A DNA stretch of 64,000 bases from Microbacterium sp. K24. GTDB lineage: Bacteria > Actinomycetota > Actinomycetes > Actinomycetales > Microbacteriaceae. The notes below the pieces were generated by a model that searched no databases, was not told the DNA's origin, and saw only the letters and a list, made by a program, of their open reading frames with translations. This document shows, piece after piece, positions 42,728-53,280 of this stretch. The stretch lies in assembly GCF_004794465.1 (NCBI RefSeq), contig NZ_SSDJ01000111.1:1-64000 (forward strand). Reading direction: 5' to 3'. A program made the position numbers and the translations under genes. Positions within the stretch are counted from its first letter, which is position 1. The number at the start of each line of letters is the position of its first letter.

Positions 42728-44388
42728 TGGTCGTCTCCGTTCACGAGCTTCAGGTGCGGGAAGATCCCGAGGGGCGCGGAGTCGTAGTTCTGCGGGATCA
42801 TGTACGGGTCATCCTCCGTGGGCCAGCCGGTGAACTTCGCATCGCTGAACAGGCCCCAGATGCCGCCGTAGTACATGCCGATCACGGGCATCTGGTCGTA
42901 GACGATGCCCTGCAGCTCCTGCACGATCTCGGTCTGACGGGCGGGGTCGACGGTGCCGCGGTACTCCGCCAGAAGCGCATCCGCCTCTTCGGACTGGAAG
43001 CGCTCGAAGTTGTTCGCGGTCGCCTCGCCGGACGGCACGTAGAACTCGCTCGAGAGGAGGTTGTTGTAGGCCTGGTAGACGTCTCCGCCGCCCATGCCGC
43101 CGATCGCCATCTCGAAGTCGCCGTTGCTGATGGCGCTCTGGTAGCCGGCGGGCTGCGGGAGCTTCAGCGTCACCTTGACGCCGACGTCGGCGAGCTGACG
43201 CTGCACGGTCTGCGCCGCCCTCGTCCAGTCGGAATAGCCGTTCGCCGTGGTGATCGCGAACTCCAGCTGCTCGCCGTCGGGGCCGACGAGACGGTCGCCG
43301 TCGAGCGTGTAACCCGCCTCTCCGAACGCCGCGAGCGCGGCATCCTTGTCCTGCGTGATCATGCCCTGGTCGGGGATCTCGGGGTCGAGGTACTCCTCCT
43401 GGTTGGGCAGGATGAGTCCGGTCTGGCCCGCGGGTTCCATGTACCCCTCGGATGCCGTCTCGGCGATCTCCTCGCGGTCGAGCGAGAGCGCGATGCCGCG
43501 ACGCACGTTCACGTCGTCGAAGGGCTCCACCTCGAGGTTCGGCAGCAGCGCGATCACGCCACCCGGCGGGAACCACCATTTGTTGTCGGGACTCGCGGCG
43601 CCCCACGTGCCCTCGACGTCGGAGATGAACGAGTACGACCAGTCGTAGCCACGGCTGACGGTGTCGAGCTGCGAGTTCGTCGCGGGCAGGATGATGTGCT
43701 CGATCTCGATCTTGTCGGCCTGCCAGTAGTCGGGGTTCTTGTCCATCGAGTACTGCTGGTCGTTGTAGTTGCCGAGCACGAACGGTCCGGTGCCGACCGG
43801 GTCCTCGTTGCGATAGGTGCCCGGGTCCTTCACGTCTTTCCAGAGGTGCTCCGGGACGATCATCGTCTGACCGAGGATCGTCAGCGCGGGGGCGTCGTCG
43901 CCCTGCAGGTTGAGGATGACGGTGTCGCCGTCTGTCTCGACGCTCTCGAGGTGCTGCCACGCGCCCTTGATGTCGAGAGACGGATTGTCCTTGAGCATCT
44001 GGAAGGTGAAGGCCACGTCGTCGACGGTGAACTCCTCGCCGTCGCTCCAGGTGACGCCGTCGCGGAGGGTCATCACGATGGTGCGGGCGTCGGGCTGCTC
44101 CCACTCGCTGGCGAGCCACGGGGTCAGCGATCCGTCGAGGTTGTTCATCAGGATCAGCGGCTCGTACATCCACCGCGAGGCGGTGCGCGTGTTCGTCAGG
44201 TAGGGGTTGAAGTTCTGCGTGAAGAACGGATTCCCCTTGTCGGCGTTGATCAGCATCGTGTCGGCACCGATCGAGGGATCGGGTTGCGAGGTGATCTGGA
44301 TGCTGCATCCGCTCAGGACGACCGCTGCGCCGGCGAGCGCGACGACAGCCGCTCTGCGCCAACGTCGGAACGACAACTTTGTCTTCAT
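42724..44388 (-). CDS. SBP_bac_5 family extracellular solute-binding lipoprotein
   Basis: A 554-residue binding lipoprotein with lipobox VVLSGC (C28). Family-5 features include SEWEQPDARTIVMTLRDGVTWSDGEEFTVDDVAFTF (about 95-130), DPVGTGPFVLGNYN and VNVRRGIALSLDREEI. Members bind peptides, but several bind cello- or beta-oligosaccharides, as known for Thermotoga. Linkage to a GH1 glucosidase and a LacI repressor favours a sugar ligand. The ATG follows TACAAT by 6 nt, so the operon is probably leaderless. An operator palindrome overlaps that -10. Confidence 0.9.
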   Translation of the reverse strand: MKTKLSFRRWRRAAVVALAGAAVVLSGCSIQITSQPDPSIGADTMLINADKGNPFFTQNFNPYLTNTRTASRWMYEPLILMNNLDGSLTPWLASEWEQPDARTIVMTLRDGVTWSDGEEFTVDDVAFTFQMLKDNPSLDIKGAWQHLESVETDGDTVILNLQGDDAPALTILGQTMIVPEHLWKDVKDPGTYRNEDPVGTGPFVLGNYNDQQYSMDKNPDYWQADKIEIEHIILPATNSQLDTVSRGYDWSYSFISDVEGTWGAASPDNKWWFPPGGVIALLPNLEVEPFDDVNVRRGIALSLDREEIAETASEGYMEPAGQTGLILPNQEEYLDPEIPDQGMITQDKDAALAAFGEAGYTLDGDRLVGPDGEQLEFAITTANGYSDWTRAAQTVQRQLADVGVKVTLKLPQPAGYQSAISNGDFEMAIGGMGGGDVYQAYNNLLSSEFYVPSGEATANNFERFQSEEADALLAEYRGTVDPARQTEIVQELQGIVYDQMPVIGMYYGGIWGLFSDAKFTGWPTEDDPYMIPQNYDSAPLGIFPHLKLVNGDDQ

Positions 44389-44394
44389 GATGCG

Positions 44395-44410
44395 ATTGTA
44401 AGCGCATACA
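44395..44410 (-). promoter_or_regulatory. -10 element overlapped by a LacI operator for the glucosidase/importer operon
   Basis: On the minus strand TACAAT (44395-44400) is 6 nt before the binding-protein ATG. The near-palindrome TGTATGCGCTTACA (44397-44410), one mismatch from perfect, has the CG-centred form of LacI-family operators and shares TACA with the -10. A bound repressor would block RNA polymerase directly. Confidence 0.65.
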
Positions 44411-44471
44411 TTTATGCTCGGCAACCCCTTGACACCATCAGCGGCGCTGCGTCCGCTCGGGAGGGAGGCGG

Positions 44472-45578
44472 TCAGGAGGTGCGCTGCGAACTCTCCCGGA
44501 CGACGATCTCGAGAGGCAGACGCACCGCGACGGGATCGGTCGAGGGGTGCTCCAGACGACGCGCCAGAACCTGCACGGCCGCCCGTCCGAGCTCGATCAT
44601 CGGCTGGCGCACCGTGGTCAGTCGCGGTCGCGACAGGGCCGCAGCCTCGATGCCGTCGAAACCCGTCACGATCAGGTCTTCCGGCACGCGCACCCCGGCC
44701 GAGCGGAAGGCATCGAGTGCGCCGAGCGCCATCTGGTCGTTGGCAGACATGAGGGCGGACGGCAGGCCGTCGGCGATCAGCGTCTCGGCTGCCCGGCGAC
44801 CGGACGCGCGAGTGAAATCGCCCCGCAGCAGCGTCACGTCATCGACCCGGATGCCTGCCGCCGAGATCGCACGCGAGAATCCCTCCCAGCGCTCCGCGCC
44901 GTCCGGGGAATCCTCGGGGCCCGCGAGGAAGGCGGGCGGCGTGTCGCCCGTCTGGGCCAGCACCCGTCGCGTCAGTTCCGCCATCGCCTCGGCATTGCTG
45001 ACGGTCACGTGATCGTAGCTGTCACCGCGCGCGGGACCCGAGAGCACGACGACCGGAATGCGCAGGGCGAGCCGGGCGAGCACGTCGTCGGGCACGCTCT
45101 CCGCCAGCACCACGAGCCCGTCCACGCGGCCGGCCATGTCGCGCACGGTCGATCGGTCGGGGTCGTGCCGCCCGACGCCGACCATGAGGACGAACCCCTG
45201 CTTCCAGGCCTCCAGCTCGGCACCGCGGAGCACCTCGTCGAGGAAGAGCATCGACGGGTGCTCGGTCTCGGTATCCTCCGCATCCCGCACGATCGTGAAC
45301 GGAGGGATCACGCCCGCCGCGTCGGAGAGCACGTCGAAGGCGGGAGCCTCTTCCGCGGCGTCGAACCCCGGGAAATACAGTCCGAGCACACCGGTGCGCC
45401 GCTCGGCCAGCCCACGGGCGCTGCCGCTCGGGACATAGCCGAGAGCCGATACCGCGTCGAGCACGCGCTCGCGGGTCGCCGGCCGTACGGCATCCGGCGA
45501 GCGCAGCACCCGCGAGACCGTGGCGATCGAGACGCCGGCGCGGTCCGCGACGTCGTACACCGTCGCCGCCTTGCTCAC
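44472..45578 (-). CDS. LacI-family transcriptional regulator of the glucosidase/importer operon
   Basis: A ~368-residue LacI-type repressor. The HTH ATVYDVADRAGVSIATVSRVL starts a few residues in, and the C-terminal VTGFDGIEAAALSRPRLTTVRQP is standard. I prefer the GTG at 45578 because AAAGAGGGG lies at a good distance upstream. An ATG at 45602 that overlaps the methyltransferase stop (ATGA) is the alternative and adds eight residues. It is the last gene after rsmI and the methyltransferase, and ends 83 bp before the operon it probably represses. Confidence 0.9.
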   Translation of the reverse strand: MSKAATVYDVADRAGVSIATVSRVLRSPDAVRPATRERVLDAVSALGYVPSGSARGLAERRTGVLGLYFPGFDAAEEAPAFDVLSDAAGVIPPFTIVRDAEDTETEHPSMLFLDEVLRGAELEAWKQGFVLMVGVGRHDPDRSTVRDMAGRVDGLVVLAESVPDDVLARLALRIPVVVLSGPARGDSYDHVTVSNAEAMAELTRRVLAQTGDTPPAFLAGPEDSPDGAERWEGFSRAISAAGIRVDDVTLLRGDFTRASGRRAAETLIADGLPSALMSANDQMALGALDAFRSAGVRVPEDLIVTGFDGIEAAALSRPRLTTVRQPMIELGRAAVQVLARRLEHPSTDPVAVRLPLEIVVRESSQRTS

Positions 45579-45598
45579 GATCGCGCCCCTCTTTCCCG

Positions 45599-46330
45599 TC
45601 ATCGTGCCCAGGGTACCCGGCGCGCGATCAGAGCTCCGTGGGGGCGCACGCTCATCTCACCGGGTCGGCGCTCGCGCTGCTCGGTGAAGGTCACCTCGAA
45701 CCCGGCATCCGTCAGCAGCTCCGAGAGGACCTCCGCCAACCAGAAGTACGCGGTCGTGACGGCGTGAGCGAACGGCTCGCGCGGCTCTCCGACGAAGAAG
45801 CCGAGCAGGAGGCTGCCGCCGGGCGCGAGCACCCGCGCGAACTCGGCGAGCACGGCAGGCACATCCACGGGATCGGCGTGGATCAGGGAGTACCAGGCGA
45901 GGATGCCCCCGACAGACCTGTCCTCCACGGGAAGCGCGCTGAACGACGCGAGTTCGAAGCGAAGCTCGGGGTGGTCCTGTCGCGCGAAGCGCAGGAACTC
46001 GGCCGAGATGTCGACGCCGACGACCTCGCGGCCGCCCTCGCCGAGGAACCGCGTCCAGTGGCCGGGTCCGCACCCCGCATCCAGGAGCAGTCCGGGCGTC
46101 CCATCCCGCCAGCGCGCGATCAGGCCGCAATCGCGCGGATCCATCAGCTCGATGCTTCCGCCCAGCCGCATGTAGTCGACGGCTCTCCTGTCGTACGCGA
46201 TCGCGACGGCGGCATCCGCGTCTTCCGGACGCTTCGCGAGGACATGTGCGTCAGCCGAGGATGAATTCGGTGGGTACGTCCTCGGCGGGCGCTTTCGTCC
46301 TTCGGACGTGCTCCCGATGTCGGGGCTCAT
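45599..46330 (-). CDS. Class I SAM-dependent methyltransferase
   Basis: A 243-residue methyltransferase with a Methyltransf_11/25-type Rossmann fold. LLLDAGCGPGHWTRFL is the SAM loop, VVGVDISAEFLRFA the acidic ribose ligand, and YSLIHADPVDVPAVLAEFARVLAPGGSLLLGFF the usual later motifs. The substrate is unknown. The ATG at 46330 overlaps the rsmI stop (ATGA), and the stop overlaps a possible start of the LacI gene in the same way, so the three genes look co-transcribed. Confidence 0.85.
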   Translation of the reverse strand: MSPDIGSTSEGRKRPPRTYPPNSSSADAHVLAKRPEDADAAVAIAYDRRAVDYMRLGGSIELMDPRDCGLIARWRDGTPGLLLDAGCGPGHWTRFLGEGGREVVGVDISAEFLRFARQDHPELRFELASFSALPVEDRSVGGILAWYSLIHADPVDVPAVLAEFARVLAPGGSLLLGFFVGEPREPFAHAVTTAYFWLAEVLSELLTDAGFEVTFTEQRERRPGEMSVRPHGALIARRVPWAR

Positions 46331-47148
46331 GACGAGCGGGCGGCCAGAGCGGCCTGATACAGATCCCGGGAGGAGAGTCCGGTGAGCGCGGCGACCTCGG
46401 ACGCGGCGTCCTTGAGTCGGATGCCGTCGGCGACGAGCTTCTGCACCTGGGCGAGAGCATCTTCGGGAGAGGCGTCCCGCCGCGTGGCGCCTTCGACGAC
46501 CACGACGATCTCGCCCTTCACGCCGTTCTCCGCCCAGGCGACGAGTTCGGATGCCGTGCCCCGGCGCACTTCCTCGTAGAACTTCGTCAGCTCGCGGCAC
46601 ACGGCGATCCGGCGGGCATCGCCGAAGGCGGCGCCCATATCGGCGAGAGCACTCGCGAGGCGGGCCGGCGACTCGAAGAACACCATCGTGCGCGCCTCTC
46701 CCGCCAGGCCGCGCAGGACGGAGCGGCGCTCCCCCGGTTTGCGCGGGAGGAACCCCTCGAACGTGAACCGGTCGGTCGGGAGACCCGAGATCGCGAGAGC
46801 CATCAGCACGGCACTCGGTCCGGGGATCGCCGTCACGGTCACCCCCTGCGCGACGGCCTCGGCCACCAGACCGTAGCCGGGATCGCTCACGGTCGGCATG
46901 CCCGCGTCGCTCATCACGACGACGTCGGACTCGGCGGCGAGCGTCGCGATCTCCGCCGCCTTCTGCTTCTCGTTGTGATCGTGCAGCGCGATGAGCCTCG
47001 GGCGGTTGTCGATCTGCAGCGCCTTCAGGAGCTTCTGCGTGGTGCGGGTATCTTCGGCGACGATCGTCTCCGCGTTCTCGAGCACCTCCACCAGGCGACG
47101 GGATACGTCGCCGAGATTTCCGATCGGCGTGGCAGCGAGGATGATCAC
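46327..47148 (-). CDS. rsmI: 16S rRNA (cytidine1402-2'-O)-methyltransferase RsmI
   Basis: A 273-residue member of the tetrapyrrole-methylase fold that 2'-O-methylates C1402 in the decoding centre. ILAATPIGNLGDVS at the N-terminus, AEDTRTTQKLL, VVMSDAGMPTVSDPG and PGPSAVLMALAISGLPTDRFTFEGFLPRK are diagnostic. The GTG start is 6 nt after TATGCT on the minus strand with no ribosome-binding sequence. It diverges from the protein mannosyltransferase gene across 35 bp, an arrangement also known in mycobacteria. Confidence 0.96.
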   Translation of the reverse strand: MIILAATPIGNLGDVSRRLVEVLENAETIVAEDTRTTQKLLKALQIDNRPRLIALHDHNEKQKAAEIATLAAESDVVVMSDAGMPTVSDPGYGLVAEAVAQGVTVTAIPGPSAVLMALAISGLPTDRFTFEGFLPRKPGERRSVLRGLAGEARTMVFFESPARLASALADMGAAFGDARRIAVCRELTKFYEEVRRGTASELVAWAENGVKGEIVVVVEGATRRDASPEDALAQVQKLVADGIRLKDAASEVAALTGLSSRDLYQAALAARSS

Positions 47149-47154
47149 CCGCTC

Positions 47155-47177
47155 AGCATAGGCGCGTTGTCTAGGCT
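47155..47177. promoter_or_regulatory. Facing leaderless promoters of rsmI and pmt
   Basis: On the minus strand TATGCT (47155-47160) is 6 nt before the rsmI GTG. On the plus strand TAGGCT (47172-47177) is 6 nt before the pmt GTG. The two -10 hexamers are only 11 bp apart, so both promoters cannot easily be occupied at once. Confidence 0.6.
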
Positions 47178-47183
47178 GGACCG

Positions 47184-48737
47184 GTGACCGCGCCCGTGCC
47201 TCTGCTGCCTGCTCCCGAGGACCGGTCGACGCGCTACGGACAGCTGCGCGATCGCCTGCTGCAGAGCCCGGACTGGGGTCGCGCCATCCACTGGCTCGCC
47301 CCGCTGATCGTCACGGCCGTCGCCGCCGTGCTGCGCCTGGTGAACCTCGGCCACCCGCACCAGCTCGCCTTCGACGAGACCTACTACGTCAAGGACGCCT
47401 GGTCTCTGTGGACGCTCGGCTACGAGGGCGTCTGGGGCGAGAACGCCAACGAGGCCTTCATCACCCTGCAGGAGCTGCCGCTCTCCGACAAGGGCGCGTT
47501 CGTCGTGCATCCGCCGCTCGGCAAGTGGCTCATCGCTCTCGGGATGGCCATCGGCGGGCCCGACAACAGCGCGGGCTGGCGGCTGGCGACGGCGGTGCTC
47601 GGCACGGCATCCGTGCTGCTCGTGTACCTGATCGCGCGTCGACTGAGCGGTTCGGTCGTCGTGGCGACAGTCGCCGGCGCTCTGCTCGCGATCGACGGCC
47701 TGAGCATCGTGCTGAGCCGGATCGCCCTGCTCGACGGCATCCTCACGTTCTTCATCCTGCTCGGGGTGCTGTTCGTGCTGATCGATCGGCAGCGGACGAT
47801 CCCGCTGCTCGAACGACGCGACCCCGAAGCGCCCGATCCGTTCTGGGGCCCGGTGCTGTGGCGCCGGCCGTGGCTCATCGCCGCCGGGGCCGCGCTGGGC
47901 GCGGCATCCGCGGTGAAGTGGTCGGGACTGTACGCTCTGGCCGCCTTCGGGCTCTACGTCGTCGTGACGGATGCTCTCGCTCGCCGTCGTGCCGGCGTGG
48001 TCCTCTGGCCCACCGCCGCCGCGTTCCGGCAAGGCCCGGTGTCGTTCGTGATGATGGTGTTCCCCGCGCTCGCGGTGTACCTCGTGAGCTGGTCCGGATG
48101 GCTCGTCACGGCCGGCGGCTACGACCGGCAGACCGACGCGAACCCCCTCGTGGCGCTGTGGAAGTACCACCAGTCGATCCTCGGATTCCACGTCGGGCTG
48201 ACCAAGGGCCATCCCTACGCGAGCCCCGCCTGGGAGTGGCCGTTCCTGCTGCGTCCGACGGCGGTGTGGGTCGGTTCGGACCCCGGTCCCTGCGGCACCG
48301 ACCACTGCATCGCGGTGATCTCGTCGATCCCGAACCCGCTGATCTGGTACGGCGGCGTCGCGGCGGCGGTGTATCTGCTCTTCCTGCTGGTGCGCGGCTG
48401 GATCATCCGCCGGCCGGTCGGGGCCGAGGTCGGACTGCCGCTCGTCGGCCTCGCGGCGACCTACCTGCCGTGGTTGATGTTCCCCGAGCGCACGATCTTC
48501 CAGTTCTACACGGTCGTGATGATGCCGTTCCTCGTGATCGCGCTCGCTCTGACGCTGCGGATCATCGCGGGCCGACGAGAGGATCCCCTGTACCGGCGGC
48601 AGTCGGGCGAGCGCACGGTGATGATCTGCCTGGCCGTCATCGTGCTGGTATCGGCGTTCTTCTACCCCGTCTGGACCGGCATGAGCGTGCCGTACCAGTT
48701 CTGGCTCCTGCACAACTGGCTGCCGGGCTGGGTGTGA
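47184..48737 (+). CDS. Dolichyl-phosphate-mannose-protein mannosyltransferase (Pmt)
   Basis: A 517-residue polytopic membrane enzyme of the PMT/GT39 family, which transfers mannose from polyprenyl-phosphate-mannose to secreted proteins during Sec export. The first extracytoplasmic loop has the catalytic acidic motif LAFDETYYVKDAWSL, and VVHPPLGKWLIALG is the second conserved block. About ten to eleven helices follow, with the C-terminal PMT_4TMC region (LMFPERTIFQFYTVVMMPF). The GTG start is leaderless. It converges on the DUF255 gene. Confidence 0.94.
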   Translation: MTAPVPLLPAPEDRSTRYGQLRDRLLQSPDWGRAIHWLAPLIVTAVAAVLRLVNLGHPHQLAFDETYYVKDAWSLWTLGYEGVWGENANEAFITLQELPLSDKGAFVVHPPLGKWLIALGMAIGGPDNSAGWRLATAVLGTASVLLVYLIARRLSGSVVVATVAGALLAIDGLSIVLSRIALLDGILTFFILLGVLFVLIDRQRTIPLLERRDPEAPDPFWGPVLWRRPWLIAAGAALGAASAVKWSGLYALAAFGLYVVVTDALARRRAGVVLWPTAAAFRQGPVSFVMMVFPALAVYLVSWSGWLVTAGGYDRQTDANPLVALWKYHQSILGFHVGLTKGHPYASPAWEWPFLLRPTAVWVGSDPGPCGTDHCIAVISSIPNPLIWYGGVAAAVYLLFLLVRGWIIRRPVGAEVGLPLVGLAATYLPWLMFPERTIFQFYTVVMMPFLVIALALTLRIIAGRREDPLYRRQSGERTVMICLAVIVLVSAFFYPVWTGMSVPYQFWLLHNWLPGWV

Positions 48738-48748
48738 GGCGCTGAGCC

Positions 48749-50548
48749 TCAGCGCGTGGCGGAGAGTGCGGCGGGGTCGCTCACCGGCAGCCGGCACACG
48801 AATGCGTGGCAGTCGTACGCACGCTCGGCGAAGGCGGCCTTTCCCTCGAAGAGCTCGAACCCGGCTCTGGCGAAGGCCTCGGCCTGTGCCGGGGTGACCA
48901 CGGCGATCACGTCGGCGTCGGTGCGCCGCGCCGCGCCGGCGAGTGCACCGGCGGGGTCTGCCGTGACGGTCACGACCTGACGCGGAGCGGACGCCAGACC
49001 CGCCGCGAGCCGCAGCAGACTGCCGTGCGCGAAGGGCTGCTCGACCGCGCGGACGGCCAGCGATCGGACGGTCGCCGCCGCAGCCTCGCGGTACCGGTCC
49101 CCCGCTCCCAGCCTCCAGGCGGTGAGGGATGCCGCTGCGACAGCGGAGGCATCCGAGGGGAGATCACCGTCGGTCTCGTCGGGTGAGGTCGCGATGCCGT
49201 TGGCCGTCAGCAGCGGATCGCCGCCGACGCCTTCGAGCGCATCGTCGAGGAGACCGCGAGCCGTCATCGCCCAGGAGGGCTCGCCCGTCGCCGTGGCGAG
49301 GGCGAACAACCCGTCGGCCAGGAGTCCCAGGTCGGCGGCCGTCGCGACCGCAGCCGAGGGGACGCCGTCGAGGGATGCCCGCACGAGCGCGCCGCTGGCA
49401 TCGCGATTGACGTGCAGCACGTGCACCGCGGCCGCGGCGGCCGCATCGATCCACGAGGGCTCGTCGAGAACGACGCCGGCGCGGGCAAGGGCCTTGATCG
49501 CGAGCCCGTTCCAGCCCGTGATGACCTTGCCGTCGACCGCCGGCGGCTGCAGCTCGGCGCGCTCCGACACGGGGCGCAGGTAGTAGCCGCCCTCGCTGCG
49601 GGCACCGTCGATCCAGGACTCGGAGTCCTGAGCGGAGCCGAAGCCGCCGCCGTCGCGCTGCAGCGTCGCCAGGAGGAAGGTCGCGATGCCGCGCGCGGTC
49701 CCGTGGTCTCCGGCATCGAGAGCGACCTCGAGAAGCTGCGCGTTGTCGGTCAGCATCCGCTCGTAGTGCGGCACGGTCCAGTCGCGCTGGGTCGCGTACC
49801 GGAAGAAACCGCCGTCCTCGTCCCGCAGGGCGGATCCGGCCATCGCGGTGAGCGCGCGCTGGGCCGATGCCGCGGCATCCGGAGCGTGCTGCCGAATCAG
49901 CGGGTCCTGCAGGAACCGCAGCGTCGTGGCGACCGGGAACTTCGGGGCGCTGCCGTATCCGCCGAAGGCGCGATCCTCCCGGGCGGCGATCGTCTCGGCC
50001 GCGGCGGCGATGGCGGCAGGGTCCGGCAGGTCTGATGGGACGGATTCGGCCGCACGCGCGAGCGCGTCGGTCACGGCATCCGCCGACTCCTCGGCCTGTG
50101 CGCGACGCAGCGTCCACGCCTCCTGGACGGCCGCGAGCACGTCCCGGAACGCCGGCATCGGCGGGCGAGCCTCCGGCGGCCAGTACGTGCCGGCATAGAA
50201 CGCCCGTCCACGAGGGGTGGCGAACACGGTGAGCGGCCAGCCCAGATTCTGCGTGAAGGCGGATGCCGCGGCCATGTACGCGCCGTCGACCTCCGGGTGC
50301 TCCTCGCGGTCGACCTTCACGGCCACGAAGCCGTCGTTCATCAGAGCAGCCGTCGCCGGATCGGCGAACGACTCCCTCGCCATCACGTGGCACCAGTGAC
50401 ACGTCGAGTAGCCGATCGAGATCAGCAGCGGCACATCGCGCCGCTGCGCCTCGGCGAACGCCTCCTCGCCCCAGGGGTACCACTCCACGGGGTTGTCGGC
50501 GTGCGCTCGCAGGTACGGGCTGAGGGTGTCGGCGAGCCGGTTGGTCAT
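48749..50548 (-). CDS. Thioredoxin-like DUF255 protein (YyaL / SPATA20 family)
   Basis: A 599-residue protein. An N-terminal thioredoxin-like DUF255 domain has the CxxC in [11 protein letters not shown] (about 50-60). An alpha/alpha-barrel region like that of N-acyl-glucosamine epimerases or glycosidases follows ([30 protein letters not shown] and later repeats). Length and order match the widely conserved YyaL family, whose biochemical role is still unclear. TAGCGT lies 6 nt before the ATG, suggesting a leaderless mRNA. Confidence 0.92.
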   Translation of the reverse strand: MTNRLADTLSPYLRAHADNPVEWYPWGEEAFAEAQRRDVPLLISIGYSTCHWCHVMARESFADPATAALMNDGFVAVKVDREEHPEVDGAYMAAASAFTQNLGWPLTVFATPRGRAFYAGTYWPPEARPPMPAFRDVLAAVQEAWTLRRAQAEESADAVTDALARAAESVPSDLPDPAAIAAAAETIAAREDRAFGGYGSAPKFPVATTLRFLQDPLIRQHAPDAAASAQRALTAMAGSALRDEDGGFFRYATQRDWTVPHYERMLTDNAQLLEVALDAGDHGTARGIATFLLATLQRDGGGFGSAQDSESWIDGARSEGGYYLRPVSERAELQPPAVDGKVITGWNGLAIKALARAGVVLDEPSWIDAAAAAAVHVLHVNRDASGALVRASLDGVPSAAVATAADLGLLADGLFALATATGEPSWAMTARGLLDDALEGVGGDPLLTANGIATSPDETDGDLPSDASAVAAASLTAWRLGAGDRYREAAAATVRSLAVRAVEQPFAHGSLLRLAAGLASAPRQVVTVTADPAGALAGAARRTDADVIAVVTPAQAEAFARAGFELFEGKAAFAERAYDCHAFVCRLPVSDPAALSATR

Positions 50549-50554
50549 GCTCTC

Positions 50555-50560
50555 ACGCTA
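50555..50560 (-). promoter_or_regulatory. -10 of a probable leaderless promoter for the DUF255 gene
   Basis: TAGCGT on the minus strand is followed by six bases and the ATG at 50548, inside the 32-bp gap after the FMN reductase stop. Confidence 0.45.
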
Positions 50561-50580
50561 CGCCGCCCGCCGGCGCACGG

Positions 50581-51150
50581 TCACGAGACGAGCAGCTCCA
50601 CCGGCCGCGACGCGGCGTAGCCCACGAGCGGCAGGGCGCGCTCGGCGGCGAGGGAGATCCGCGACTGCAGGATCTCGGAGGCGATCTCGTAGCCGTCGAA
50701 GTCGGTGTCGCTCGCATAGACGCCGAGTGGCAGCGTGAGCGCCTGGAAGAAGCCGAACAGCGGGCGCAGCTGATGCTCGATGATCAGCGCGTGCCGCTCG
50801 CCACCGCCGGTCGCCGCCAGCAGCACCGGCTTGCCGACCAGGTCGTACTGTCCGACGAAGTCGAAGAGGTGCTTGAAGAGGCCGGTGAACGAGGCCCGGT
50901 AGACGGGGCTCCCGACGATCAGCAGGTCGGCGGTCTCGATCGCGCGCAGCTTCTCCTCGACCTCGGGCGGAAGCTGATCGCGACGCAGCGCCCCGGCGAG
51001 ACCGGGCCCGATCTCCGTGAGTTCGATCAGCTGTGCCTCGATCGGGGCTCGCTCGCCGATGGCGGCCGTGATCGCGCGGACGAGGGCGGTCGTCTTGCTC
51101 GGCTCGTGCAGGGAACCCGACACGGCGACGACGCGGAACGGAGCTGTCAT
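50581..51150 (-). CDS. NADPH-dependent FMN reductase (MsuE/SsuE-like)
   Basis: A 189-residue flavodoxin-fold reductase. VSGSLHEPSKT near the N-terminus is the FMN phosphate loop, and IVGSPVYRASFTGLFKHLFDF and LLAATGGGERHA are family blocks. MsuE/SsuE-type proteins supply reduced FMN to flavin monooxygenases such as alkanesulfonate monooxygenases; no monooxygenase gene is adjacent. The ATG at 51150 is 7 nt after TACCGT, which favours this start over an in-frame extension of 16 residues. A strong hairpin lies just upstream. Confidence 0.9.
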   Translation of the reverse strand: MTAPFRVVAVSGSLHEPSKTTALVRAITAAIGERAPIEAQLIELTEIGPGLAGALRRDQLPPEVEEKLRAIETADLLIVGSPVYRASFTGLFKHLFDFVGQYDLVGKPVLLAATGGGERHALIIEHQLRPLFGFFQALTLPLGVYASDTDFDGYEIASEILQSRISLAAERALPLVGYAASRPVELLVS

Positions 51151-51157
51151 GACCTCG

Positions 51158-51163
51158 ACGGTA
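51158..51163 (-). promoter_or_regulatory. -10 of a probable leaderless promoter for the FMN reductase gene
   Basis: TACCGT on the minus strand with a 7-nt gap to the ATG. It lies between the start codon and the terminator hairpin at 51172-51206. Confidence 0.45.
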
Positions 51164-51171
51164 CCCACGAC

Positions 51172-51206
51172 GACGCCCCGTGTCGCGGGCGGCGACACGG
51201 GGCGTC
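51172..51206 (-). terminator. Perfect 15-bp hairpin after the aldo/keto reductase gene
   Basis: Arms 51172-51186 and 51192-51206 are fully complementary with a 5-nt loop (GGGCG). It lies 17 bp beyond the aldo/keto reductase stop on the minus strand and just ahead of the FMN reductase promoter, so it most likely terminates the acyltransferase - aldo/keto reductase transcript. Confidence 0.8.
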
Positions 51207-51222
51207 ATGTGAGCAGTGCGGG

Positions 51223-53237
<2,015 letters not shown>

Positions 53238-53243
53238 GTCATG

Positions 53244-53272
53244 ATCGTATGGGGCGATTCCCGGCATACGAT
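53244..53272. promoter_or_regulatory. Facing promoters of the membrane acyltransferase and hrpA
   Basis: The same hexamer TACGAT occurs on the minus strand at 53244-53249 (6 nt before GTG 53237) and on the plus strand at 53267-53272 (8 nt before ATG 53281). The start-to-start spacer is 43 bp. Confidence 0.5.
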
Positions 53273-53280
53273 GGAGGGCT

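Noticed and set aside
44421-44440. TTGACA-like -35 on the plus strand near 44428
   Set aside because: No plus-strand gene follows it and no -10 is properly spaced. It is treated as chance.
45599-46600. Longer N-terminus for the methyltransferase at 45599-46330
   Set aside because: The extra residues are Arg-rich and lie entirely inside rsmI. The ATG at 46330 with an ATGA overlap is the natural start.
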